Below, one piece after another: positions 21,208 through 32,561 of a DNA stretch of 64,000 nt (position 1 is its first letter; each line of letters opens with the position of its first letter). The position numbers and the translations under genes were made by a program. The notes beneath the pieces were generated by a model. The model worked only from the letters and a program-made list of their open reading frames with translations. It was not told where the DNA came from and did not search any database. The DNA is from Antedon mediterranea (lineage: Eukaryota; Echinodermata; Crinoidea; Comatulida; Antedonidae). Location of the stretch: contig NC_092672.1 of assembly GCF_964355755.1 (NCBI RefSeq), forward strand, positions 17,292,501 through 17,356,500. The letters run 5' to 3'.

Positions 21208-22174
21208 AACGTTCCCAAATGCGATTTGAAGCTATTTTGTACATTTTGATGTTTTGTGTAACCAAGTTTCATCGAAATACACAAAATGGTCTAAAACGTC
21301 TCCAAATGCGATTTCAAGCTATTTTGTACAATTTGATGTTTTGTGTGAAAATGTTTTTTTCGAAATGCTCAAAATGGTCTAAAACGTTTCCAAATACGAT
21401 ATTAAGCTATTTTGTGCACTTTGATGTTTTTGTGTAAAAAGTTTAATCGAAATGCTCAAAATGGTCTAAGACGGTTTAGAATGTGATTTTAAGCTATTTT
21501 GTACAATTTGATGTTTTGTGTGAATATATTTTGTCGAAATGCTCAAAATGGTCTAAAAACGTTTCCAAATACGATATTAAGCTATTTGTGCACTTTGATG
21601 TATTTGTGTAAAAAGTTTTTTCGAAATGCTCAAAATGGTCTAAAACGGTTTCAAATGTGATTTTAAGCACTTTGATGTTTTTGTGTAACCAAGTTTCATC
21701 GAAATGCGCAAAATGGTCTAAAACGTCTCCAAATGAGATTTGAAGCTATTTTGTACATTTTGATGTTTTGTGTGAAAAAGTTTAATCGAAATGCTCAAAA
21801 TGGTCTAAAACGTCTCCAAATGCGATTTAAAGTTATTTTGTACAATTTATGTTTTGTGTGAAAAAGTGTTGTCGAAATGCTGAAATGGTTTAAAACGTTT
21901 CCAAATACGATTTAAGCTATTTTGTGCACTTTGATGTTTTTTTGTGAAAGTTTTATAGAAATGCTCAAAATGGTCTAAAACGGTTTGAAATGTGATTTTA
22001 AACACTTTGATGTTTTTTTGTAACAAGTTTCATCGAAATGCACAAAATGGTCTAAAACGTCTCCAAATGCGATTTGAAGTTATTTTGTACAATTTGATAT
22101 TATGTGTGAAAAAGTTTTGTCGAAATGCTCAAAATGATATAAAACGGTTTCAAATGTGATTTTAAGCACTTTGA
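21208..22174 (+). repeat. ~88-bp satellite array, forward block
   Basis: Resumes at AACGTTCCCAAATGCG after the TTAA element and runs forward with AAAATGGTCTAAAACG units to about 22174, where orientation flips. Confidence 0.9.
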
Positions 22175-25100
22175 CGTTTTTGACCATTTTGTGCATTTCG
22201 ATGAAACTTGGTTACACAAAAACACAAAATGTACAAAATAGCTTCAAATCGAATTTCGAGACGTTTTAGACCATTTTGTGTATTTCGATGAAACTTGGTT
22301 ACACAAAAACATCAAAGTGCTTAAAATCACACACTTCAAAACGTTTTAGATCATTTTGAGCATTTCGACAAAACTTTTTCACACAAAATATCAAATTGTA
22401 CAAAATAGCTTCAAATCGCATTTGGAGACTTTTTAAATCATTTTGTGCATTTCGATGAAACTTGGTTACACAAAAACATCAAAGTGTTTAAAATCACATT
22501 TGAAACCGTTTTAGATCATTTTGAGCATTTCGACAAAAACTTTTTAACACAAAATATACAATTGTACAACATAGCTTCAAATCGCATTTTTGAGACATTT
22601 TAGACCATTTTGAGCATTTCAATAAAACTTTTAACACTAAAACATCACAGTGCACAAAATAGATTAATATCATATTTAGAAACGTTTTAGACCATTTTGA
22701 GCATTACGACAAAACTTTTTCACACAAAACATCAAATTGTACAACATAGCTTCAAATCGCATTTGGAGACGTTTTAGACCATTTTGAGCATTTCAATAAA
22801 ACTTTTAACACTAAAACATCAAAGTGCACAAAATAGATTAATATCGTATTTAGAAACGTTTTAGACCATTTTGAGCATTTCGACAAAACTTTTTTACACA
22901 AAATATACAATTGTACAACATAGCTTCAAATCGCATTTTGAGACATTTTAGACCCTTTTGTGATTTTCGAAAAAACTTGTTAACATAAAAACACCAAAGT
23001 GCTTAGAATAGCTTAAAATCGCATTTGGAGACGTTTTATACCATTTTGTGATTTTCGAAAAAACTTGTTAACATAAAAACATCAAAGTGCTTAAAATCAC
23101 ATTAGAAACCGTTTTAGACCATTTTGAACATTTCGGTAAAACTTTTCACACAAAAACATCAAAGAGCACAAAATAGCTTAATATCGTATTCAAAAACGTT
23201 TTTGACCATTTTGAACATTTCGACAAAAAATGTTCACACAAAACAGCAAAGTACTAAGAATAGCTTCAAATCGCATTTGGAGACATTTTAGACCATTTTG
23301 TGATTTTCGAAAAAACTTGTTAACATAAAAACACCAAAGTGCTTAGAATAGCTTCAAATCGCATTTTGAGACATTTTAGACCCTTTTGTGATTTTCGAAA
23401 AAACTTGTTAACATAAAAACATCAAAGTGTACAGAATAGCTTAAAAACGCATTTGGGGACGTTTTAGACCATTTTGTGATTTTCGAAAAAACTTGTTACA
23501 TAAAAACATCAAAGTGTACAGAATAGCTTCAAATCGCATTTGGAGACGTTTTAGAACATTTTCTGATTTTCGAAAAAAACTTGACAACATAAAAACACCA
23601 AAGTGCTTAGAATACCTTCAAATCGCATTTGGAGAGGTTTTAGACCATTTTGTGATTTTCGAAAAAACTTGTTAACATAAAAATATCAAAGTGTACAGAA
23701 TAGCTTCAAATCGCATTTTGAGACGTTTTAGACCATTTTGTGATTTTCGAAAACAAACTTGTGAACATAAAAACACCAAAGTGCTTAGGATAGCTTCAAA
23801 TCGCATTTGGAGAAGTTTTAGACCATTTTGTGATTTTCGAAAAAAACTTGTTAACATAAAAACACCAAAGTGCTTAGAATAGCTTCAAATCGCATTTTGA
23901 GACATTTTAGACCAATTTGTGATTTTCGAAAAAACTTGTTCACATAAAAACACCAAAGTGCTTAGAATAGCTTCAAATCGCATTTGGAGACGTTTTAGAC
24001 CATTTTGTTGTTTTCGCAAAAAACTTGGTTACACAAAAACATCAAAGTGCTTAAAATCACATTAGAAACCGTTTTAGAACATTTTGAGCATTTCGACAAA
24101 AAATTTTCACACAAAACAGCAAAGTGTACAGAAAAATTTCAAATCGTATTTGGAGACGTTTTAGACCTTTTTGTGATTATCGAAAAAACTTGTTAACATA
24201 GAAACACCAAAGTGCTAAGAATAGCTTCAAATCGGATTTGGAGACATTTTAGACCATTTTGTGATTTTCGAAAAAAGTTGTTAACATAAAAACACCAAAG
24301 TGCTTAGAATAGCTTCAAATCGCATTTGGAGACGTTTTAGACCATTTTGTGATTTTCGAAAAAACTTGTTAACATAAAAACACCAAAGTGCTAAGAATAG
24401 CTTCAATTCGCATTTGGAGACGTTTTAGACCATTTTGTGATTTTCGAAAAAACTTGGTTACACAAAAACATCAAAGTGTACATAATAGCTTCAAATCCCA
24501 TTTAGAGACGTTTTAGACCATTTTCTGATTTTCGAAAAAAACTTGACAACATAAAAACACCAAAGTGCTTAGAATAGCTTCAAATCGCATTTGGAGAGGT
24601 TTTAGACCATTTTGTGATTTTCGAAAAAACTTGTTAACATAAAAATATCAAAGTGTACAGAATAGCTTCAAATCGCATTTTAAGACGTTTTAGACCATTT
24701 TGTGATTTTCGAAAACAAACTTGTGAACATAAAAACACCAAAGTGCTTAGGATAGCTTCAAATCGCATTTGGAGAAGTTTTAGACCATTTTGTGATTTTC
24801 GAAAAAAACTTGTTAACATAAAAACACCAAAGTGCTTAGAATAGCTTCAAATCGCATTTGGAGACATTTTAGACCAATTTGTGATTTTCGAAAAAACTTG
24901 TTCACATAAAAACACCAAAGTGCTTAGAATAGCTTCAAATCGCATTTGGAGAAGTTTTAGACCATTTTGTGATTTTCGCAAAAAACTTGGTTACACAAAA
25001 ACATCAAAGTGCTTAAAATCACATTAGAAACCGTTTTAGAACATTTTGAGCATTTCGACAAAAAATTTTCACACAAAACAGCAAAGTGTACAGAAAAACT

Positions 25101-26499
25101 TCAAATCGTATTTGGAGACGTTTTAGACCTTTTTGTGATTATCGAAAAAACTTGTTAACATAGAAACACCAAAGTGCTAAGAATAGCTTCAAATCGGATT
25201 TGGAGACATTTTAGACCATTTTGTGATTTTCGAAAAAAGTTGTTAACATAAAAACACCAAAGTGCTTATAATAGCTTCAAATCGCATTTGGAGACGTTTT
25301 AGACCATTTTGTGATTTTCGAAAAAACTTGTTAACATAAAAACACCAAAGTGCTAAGAATAGCTTCAAATCCCACAAAATAGATTAATATCGTATTTAGA
25401 AACGTTTTAGACCATTTTGAGCATTTCGACAAAACTTTTTCACACAAAATATACAATTGTACAACATAGCTTCAAATCAAAAATTTGTTATTTTCGCAAA
25501 AAACTTGGTTACACAAAAACATCAAAGTGCTTAAAATCACATTAGAAACCGTTTTAGAACATTTTGAGCATTTCGACAAAAAATTTTCACACAAAACAGC
25601 AAAGTGTACAGAAAAACTTCAAATCGTATTTGGAGACGTTTTAGACCTTTTTGTGATTATCGAAAAAACTTGTTAACATAGAAACACCAAAGTGCTAAGA
25701 ATAGCTTCAAATCGGATTTGGAGACATTTTAGACCATTTTGTGATTTTCGAAAAAAGTTGTTAACATAAAAACACCAAAGTGCTTAGAATAGCTTCAAAT
25801 CGCATTTGGAGACGTTTTAGACCATTTTGTGATTTTCGAAAAAACTTGTTAACATAAAAACACCAAAGTGCTAAGAATAGCTTCAAATCGCATTTGGAGA
25901 CGTTTTAGACCATTTTGTGATTTTCGAAAAAAACTTGGTTACACAAAAACCTCAAAGTGTACATAATAGCTTCAAATCGCATTTGGAGACGTTTTAGACC
26001 ATTTTCTGATTTTCGAAAAAACTTGGTAACATAAAAACACCAAAGTGCTTAGAATAGCTTCAAATCGCATTTGGAGACGTTTTAGACCATTTTCTGATTT
26101 TCGAAAAAACTTGTTAACATAAAAACAGCAAAGTGCTTAGAATAGCTTCAAATCGCATTTGAAGACGTTTTAGACCATTTTGTGATTTTCGAAAAATACT
26201 TGGTAACATAAAAACACCAAAGTGCTTAGAATAGCTTCAAATCGCATTTGGAGACGTTTTAGACCATTTTCTGATTTTCGAAAAAACTTGTTAACATAAA
26301 AACAGCAAAGTGCTTAGAATAGCTTCAAATCGCATTTGAAGACGTTTTAGACCATTTTGTGATTTTCGAAAAAAACTTGGTTACACAAAAACACCAAAGT
26401 GCTTAAAATACCTTCAAATCGCATTTGGAGACATTTTAGAACATTTTGTGAATTTCGAAAAAACTTGGTTACACAAAAACACCAAAGTGCTTAAAATAG
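22175..26499 (-). repeat. ~88-bp satellite array, inverted block
   Basis: Units read AATAGCTTCAAATCGCATTT, GGAGACGTTTTAGACCATTT, TGTGATTTTCGAAAAAACTT, GTTAACATAAAAACACCAAA. AGAATAG landmarks at 26051 and 26139 give an 88-bp period. A higher-order repeat is visible: about 23600-23880 recurs at 24560-24845 (offset near 962), and 24005-24196 at 25485-25676 (offset 1480). Confidence 0.9.
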
Positions 26500-27209
26500 T
26501 GTAATATTGTGTTGTGTTGTTGTACTGACTTTTAATGAAGACTCTTACTCGCTTAACTGTCGTAACACATATTGTTTATTCAGTATAATACTTCAGTACA
26601 ATATACAACTATAAGTATAGATAAGGAACGGAGGATCAGTGATGCTGTCGGTGAGGTGTGAAGTGTGTTGGTCTGCTTCTGAAGAAGTGTCTGTGAGGTG
26701 TGTGCTCCGTGAAGTGGCTGTAAGGTGTGTGCTCCGTGAAGTGGCTGTAAGGTGTGTGCTCCGTGAGGTGGCTGTAAGGTGTGTGCTCCGTGAAGTGGCT
26801 GTAAGGTGTGTACTCCGTGAGGTGGCTGTAAGGTGTGTCTGGGCCCTTCTGAAACTTGGGGGTATATTGGCTTTGGTTCATTTGCATATGTCACTACGTC
26901 ATCTGTGAGGGTAACGATTGGTCCTAAGTTGGTCCAGGGGTGTTTAAGTGGGAATGATTGATCTTATCTTGGGAGGTTACAATGATGAATTGGCCGTGTC
27001 GAATCTCTGCTTAAAACTGTCAATATCTAATTGTTTTACGATGGGAACAGTCACAAAGTTATTCTTTAGGGATTCGATTATAAACTAAATGGTCATTAAA
27101 ACATCTGGACAAACTCTCCTCTGGACTTTCTGGGTCAAGTTTGTGAACTTATTTGAATTCTGATACAAAGTTCAATTTCTTAATTATAAAAGTATATCAT
27201 TATATTACA
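26500..27209 (-). repeat. 3' LTR of the Ty3-type element
   Basis: Begins TGTAATATTGTG and ends ATTATATTACA (TG...CA, with TGTAATA inverted at the tips). It contains a 27-bp minisatellite and, on the minus strand, AATAAA at 26575-26580, a candidate poly(A) signal. A minus-strand polypurine tract abuts its high-coordinate edge. Confidence 0.9.
26698..26832 (-). repeat. 27-bp minisatellite in the 3' LTR
   Basis: Five units of GTGTGTGCTCCGTGAAGTGG plus CTGTAAG (A/G variation at the AAG/AGG site). Because 27 is divisible by three, open frames on both strands are repetitive and should not be read as proteins. Confidence 0.85.
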
Positions 27210-27235
27210 TCCCTCTGTTTCCCTTTTTTTCTTCT
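27210..27235 (-). promoter_or_regulatory. Polypurine tract (second-strand primer site)
   Basis: On the minus strand this reads AGAAGAAAAAAAGGGAAACA then GAGGGA, directly before the 3' LTR's TGTAATA. That is the standard place and composition of a retroelement PPT. The stretch 27236-28118 between it and the end of integrase is AT-rich and non-coding as far as I can see. Confidence 0.75.
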
Positions 27236-28118
27236 AATCTATTTAAAATATAAAAATGGTTATAATAGTGGCATGCAAAATTCAAAGTTATATAAAAGAA
27301 AAAAAACATTATTATACATATAAGCAAAATTGAGTTAGCCAAAACCATTGACACTGAAGTGTAACCTTATCACTTTCACTCTCTCTCTTCTCTTTCTTAA
27401 AAAAAATTAAAATAAAAAATGAATTTGGTATAAAGATTTGCGTAAATCAAACATAAATTGGTTAAAAATAAAAATACAAAACTTAAAAATAGTATGTTAC
27501 ATTGAACATACGTCACAAATCGTGCGACAACTCATCGCGTTCTGATGGCCTTCAAACATAAATCATCAAATCAAAACATAAAACTCAAGAAACTGTGGCT
27601 GATTAGCCTAAAATCAAAATATCAAACTTAATCACTTAAAACTTTAAAAGAAACAAATGTGTGTGTCCCGTTGACACAAACTTATCCACAATATATCGTT
27701 ATCATCACAACTTTATTGATTTAAGCATTTATATTTACAGGTAATTACGATTTCAATCGGTCGACAAATTCGACTTTTGTACTCAATGTCAAAAAAATTA
27801 CAATTAAAAGTACTAAGAAAATCTCCTGTTTTTTGTATACCAATTAATTATTGCTTGAGATTAACGACTCAAAGGTTAAACAAAATATTTGTTACAAAAT
27901 GATTGTCGTTCTTTTTCAATATCTCAATATATCGATCATTAAAATTCAAAATTAATCTTTATCAAACTCGTTACAAATCAATACTTAAACATAAATTCAA
28001 TTCTCTTTTAACTGAAATCTCATCATTACTAAAAAAATATCATCAAATAAGTAGACTATGCTATCATTAAATTAGCAAATGTCGTAATTAAAAAAAATTT
28101 CTTGCAAAAACAATTAAA

Positions 28119-30297
28119 TCAGTAACTTGTTGCATTATACAAACGTTTTATGAATCGTTTTGGCGATCCACTTATCGGTATCTGTTTATCATTAATGATC
28201 TCTTTAATTAATTTATCTGTATCGTTATATCTGTCAATATTCCACCAAAATTTGCGATCATTAGATTCATGTTTTGTTTTATCAGTGTTGCGTTTGACTG
28301 AAGTCGGTTTAGAATATGAAACTAAAACTTGGAAATGTCCTGCTTTAAATCTACTTCGGTTTAATGTCATATTTGAATCATTAGGTGCTGTCATAATTAG
28401 ATTAGTTTGTTCCTTAATTTGTTCTTCTTTCATTTGGAATGGGGCTGCTAATGCCATGTTATTCTCTACACAGTCAATGTAAGGTTGCAAGTTAAGGGGT
28501 TCTACTTTAGTTGGATGTGTATAGGATTGCAATTGGACTGGTGTCCTATTATCTTCGTCTACAAATTCAACATTGATTTCGTCATTTACTACATTAATGG
28601 TGTTTTGAATTTTCTCGTTAGTATCATCAGTGGGTTCATTCAACAATTGTTTAAATAGATGTGTAAAATGTCTGCGTTCTTTAGGCGTTCTCATAAAACA
28701 GGGTTTCAGTCTGTTATAATTGAATACGCGAAGTATTTCTCCTTTAATCTTTGCTAGGATGTAGTGTGTTCTGTCTAGTACTTCATGAATTACTAATGGT
28801 CCGACCCATTCTGTGGCGATTTTCTTTGAATTTGCCGTTAGTGATGATGATGTTGGCTTGTATAAATATACGAGTTGTCCTACTGAGTAAATTGGACTTT
28901 TTTCTAAGCGTTGGAAAATCTTTTGAGTTTTGGACGTTTTGTTGTGTTCGCTGTAATTGTAGCATTGTCTGTGAAATGTTTTGAAATTTCTTCTTGAGAT
29001 GTTCAAAGTATTCTTCATAGGAATGAGACAATCCTGAAATAGGGTAAAATGCTAATGAGGTCAAACTTGGAGGTTGGCGGCCAAAAACTAATTCGTACGT
29101 GGAGTGGTTTCCTAGATGTGGGATGAAAACGAGTTATAAGCATAACATTTTGTTGATACAAATCTAACCCAATCTGTTCCGAATTGGTTAAGGTTGACCT
29201 TTAACAGGTCCGATACGGTGCGGATATGACGTTCAACTTGTAAACTACCGTGATTGTGGACGCTGATGATTTTCCTATCAATATTAAGGGTGTTACATAA
29301 TAGTGTTAATAATTTTCCTGTAAGAGAGGTTGCTGCATCTGAAATAAGACGAGATGGGGGTCCAAAAATACTGATGACCTTTTGAATTAGTGCTTCGCAA
29401 ATTGTTTCGGGATTTCAAAGGTACACAAATCAAAAATCTAGTAATTTCATCACATACTACCATAATATGTTTAAAACCTGAAGGTGATGTTGGCATACTC
29501 TTAAAATCTAGACTGAGTGTATGAAAGGGACGGTAAGTTGCTGGTACTCGATCGTGTAAAGGACGTAATTTATCGGTTTTGGGACGAAATTGTTGACATC
29601 TAAGACACGCTTGGGTATAATTGTTGACTTTCTCGAACATAAGGGGCATGTAAAATAATTTCCTAATAGTAAGGTAAGTACGCATCGTACCTTGGTGGCT
29701 ATTTAACAAATTGTCGTGATACTGAGAAATAATAGTCTCGGCTAAGTTTTCAGGAACAGCTAATTGCAATACAAATTCTCCACCTTTATCTTGGAAAAAT
29801 AAACGGAATAGTAAACCGTTCCACAATATGTACTGCTCTGACTTATTCTGAACTGCACGAGCTGCTTTCTTATCAGCTGGAAGGATATCATGAGCTAAAT
29901 AATCGTAAACTGGCTTAAAAAATGGTGAAGTTTCTTGTTCAACACGTAATTGTTTAACATCTACTGGGAGGTTATAATCTATAATTATCTTTCTTTGAAT
30001 AACATCCATTAATCTATCTAAGTCTTGTTGTTTTGGGATGTGTGCTGACTTAAATTCAGTTATGTTGGGTACTAGTGGTTTGGGCGATGTATACAATTCA
30101 ACTGGTACATTTCGATGTGTAGTGTCTTTGCTTTGCTTATTTTTGTCTACTAGTCGTTCCTATGGAGGTTGTCGAATGTTTACATTACGTATTGGGGGTG
30201 GCGTTACGATAGGTGGCGTTATGATAGGCGGTGATCGATGTGCGTTTGTTTGTTGTCTCGTGATTATCTGTGGTGTAGCGGTAGGTTGAGGTGTAGG
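28119..30297 (-). pseudogene. pol: Ty3-type integrase with GPY/F-like end, broken
   Basis: Continues in the RT frame. An in-frame TAG at 30160-30162 stands where CAG would fit. The zinc-binding module has a His pair (QYHDNLLNSHQGTMRTYL) and CLRCQ. The core starts with FHTLSLDFKSM (first Asp) and VVCDEITRFLICVPLKSR. A frameshift near 29405 moves the rest to another frame, which holds a second Asp (LISDAATSLTGKLL) and the Glu (GSLQVERHIRTVSDLL), so the DDE triad is present but split. Further frameshifts lie near 29112 and 28910. The C-terminal frame (28119-29018) has VGQLVYLYKPTSSSL and EWVGPLVIHEVLDRTHYI, a GPY/F-type module, then an acidic tail of unknown role. Confidence 0.8.
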
Positions 30298-32274
30298 TCA
30301 CGTGTTTGTTGTCACTGGATTTTGATTAATGACGGGCGTTTGTACTGGTTTGGGTTTATGTAGGTCAGGTATATTTATTCCCATTTTCTTGGCGTATGAC
30401 CTTGTTACTGGTCTGCTAGTAGATGTGTTTGTAATCGGGTTAAGATATTCGGTCTCTGTAATATGAAATGCAATGGGTACAACTTGATCAATTTCGGAGT
30501 CGTCATCACGAGGGGCTCGGGGGAGAAAATCTGCTAAAACTAATTCAGTTCCTTTCTTATAACCAATTTGGAAAATGTATCCGGACAATCGTAATATTAG
30601 TTTCTGTAGACGGGGTGTACATGGCTGATCTTTTGAATTCCAAATTTGTACAATTGCTGAGTGGTCTACGAATGCATCAAATTCGCAACCCTTTAGTAAG
30701 TGTCGAAATGCTGAAACGTTAATGTAAAGTCCAAATAACTCTAATTCTGTGACGCTATATCGTTGACAGGCTTGTGGTAAGATTTTAGAATAGTAACCTA
30801 TTATGTGTTCTTTACCGATTACTGTTTGTGTTAAATATGAACCTGTTGCGGTTCTTGAAGTGTCGCTATATAGCGTATATCTACCTTTTTTTCTAGGCAT
30901 TTGAAGAGTTGGTGGTTTAACCATTAATTGTTTAATTTCTTCAAATGCTTTCTGGTGTTCAGTAGACCAAATAAATTTTCGGTGTTTACTTGCGAGTGTA
31001 TGTAACGGACGTAAAATTGATTGTATTTGAGGGAAAAAATGGGATACATAATTTACTGCACCAATAAATCGTTTAGTTTCTTTATGGGTTCGTGGGACTG
31101 GCAAATTTCGGATAGCTGCACACCTGTCGCCTAATGGTGTGATACATGCGTGTCCTGAAGAATTAATCAGGATGGTGTGTCCCATATATTGCACTTTATT
31201 CTTGAATAACTTACATTTCTTTGGACAAATTCTAAAACCATTTAATTGTAGGGCTTGTAAAACGGAAACAAGGTGCTGCTTATGAGCAAATTTTTCTTGG
31301 CTAAATAAAATAATATCATCATGATGGGCGATACAGAATTCTCTAGAACTTGGGATTTCATTTAAAATTTCGTCAATCTTTGCTTGGAATATACCTGGCG
31401 AAACGTTTAATCCTTGTGCTAATCTCTTATAATAATAATGTTTTCCACCATAATATGAAGCTATACCTGTGTATTGTTGGGCATGTTCGGCAAATGGTAC
31501 ACAGTGGAACGCTGATTTCAAATCAATTACGCTAAGAATCTGTGCATTAGCGTTACCTATTGTTTTCAAAGTTTCGGCTAATAATGGGAACGGGTGATTA
31601 ATACGTTTTATCCTGGAATTTAGATAGCGAAAGTCTGTGACAACTCTTTTATCTTTTGAATTTTTCTTTGAAACAAGAAGGACAGGGGAAGTATACGATT
31701 GGTGTCCTACTGCTAAGATTCCTAGTTTGACTAATTTGTTCAATTCGGCCTCAATAACATGTTTGTCTTTGTCTGTCGTGAAGTATGGTCGAATAAAAAA
31801 TGGTTCATCGTTAGAGAGGGGTATGTCAGCTTTGAAGTTTGGGCAGCTAGATTGTTCACCATAAAGTGAAAATGCGTTTCTGTTTTGTTGTAATGTTTTA
31901 TACAAATCTTCTTTTTCTCTATGTGTTAAAACGCTGTCTGTTAAATCAACTTGTTTTCTGATTATTTCCTCCTCGGTTAAAGATAGCAATGGGTCTGTAC
32001 GTTCTAAATGTGGGTACTTGTTTGCGTTGTCATTGGTCAACTTTATTCTATCAATTTGTAGGTCGTTAGTAACTGTTACAAGGTTGGTTAAATGAAGGCT
32101 CGCGATAGGTTGATGTGTATTAAGGGATACGTTTCTGTTTGTGTTGTTAGTGATATCAATGTTGGTTTCTCCTCTATGTAATTTTACTAACATATCTGAT
32201 GGACAAAGTTTTGAAATATGGGTAGTTGCATGTAGAACAACATCGGAATTGCGTACGAAGGCGGGAACCCTTCC

Positions 32275-32314
<40 letters not shown>

Positions 32315-32328
32315 CTTTTATTTTTCAC
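30298..32328 (-). CDS. pol: Ty3-type reverse transcriptase-RNase H (pol, central part)
   Basis: Copies the element's RNA into DNA. Residues 1-18 come from the LINE's (TCAA)n tail; true pol sequence starts at GRVPAFVRNSD. RT motifs: KRVVTDFRYLNSRIKR (227-242), LSVIDLKSAFHCVPF (265-279, first catalytic Asp), KRLAQGLNVSPGIFQ (301-315) and IAHHDDIILFSQ (333-344). The usual aromatic residue before x-DD is His here. Connection: RFIGAVNYVSHF. RNase H: TLYSDTSRTATGSYL (Asp 489), SVTELELFGL (Glu 528), FVDHSAIVQ (Asp 555) and ELVLADFLPRA (Asp 600). It ends at a TGA in frame with integrase, where CGA would fit, so this is one pol frame interrupted by a stop. Confidence 0.85.
32277..32314 (-). repeat. 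(TCAA)n tail of the LINE
   Basis: About nine and a half TTGA units on the plus strand, placed directly between LINE 3' UTR and Ty3 pol sequence. Simple-repeat 3' tails are known for several non-L1 LINE clades. Confidence 0.85.
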
Positions 32329-32561
32329 ACAACATTCTTAAAAATATAAATAAAAGATTAAGTACAATAAAGTGTGAAAAACAGGATAACCACAAGCAAG
32401 CAAAGCTTTTAATCTGTGGCACCCTAACTTAAAATATAAATTTACAAATATATTACAAAAAAATGTTTTCATGTAGTAAATAAATGAAGGAAAATACAAC
32501 GTACTATAATATAACATATATATATACATCAGTCTCAGAATATATACGAGAATGTAATTAA

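Noticed and set aside
23493-25676. Several 60-63-residue frames repeating MYRIASNRI-like or KSQNGLKRLQMRFEAI-like peptides
   Set aside because: They are translations of the ~88-bp satellite, recur wherever the satellite does, on either strand, and show no domain or codon signature.
26580-26908. Overlapping repetitive frames on both strands of the LTR (also 40405-40733)
   Set aside because: Produced by a 27-bp minisatellite, divisible by three, within both LTRs.
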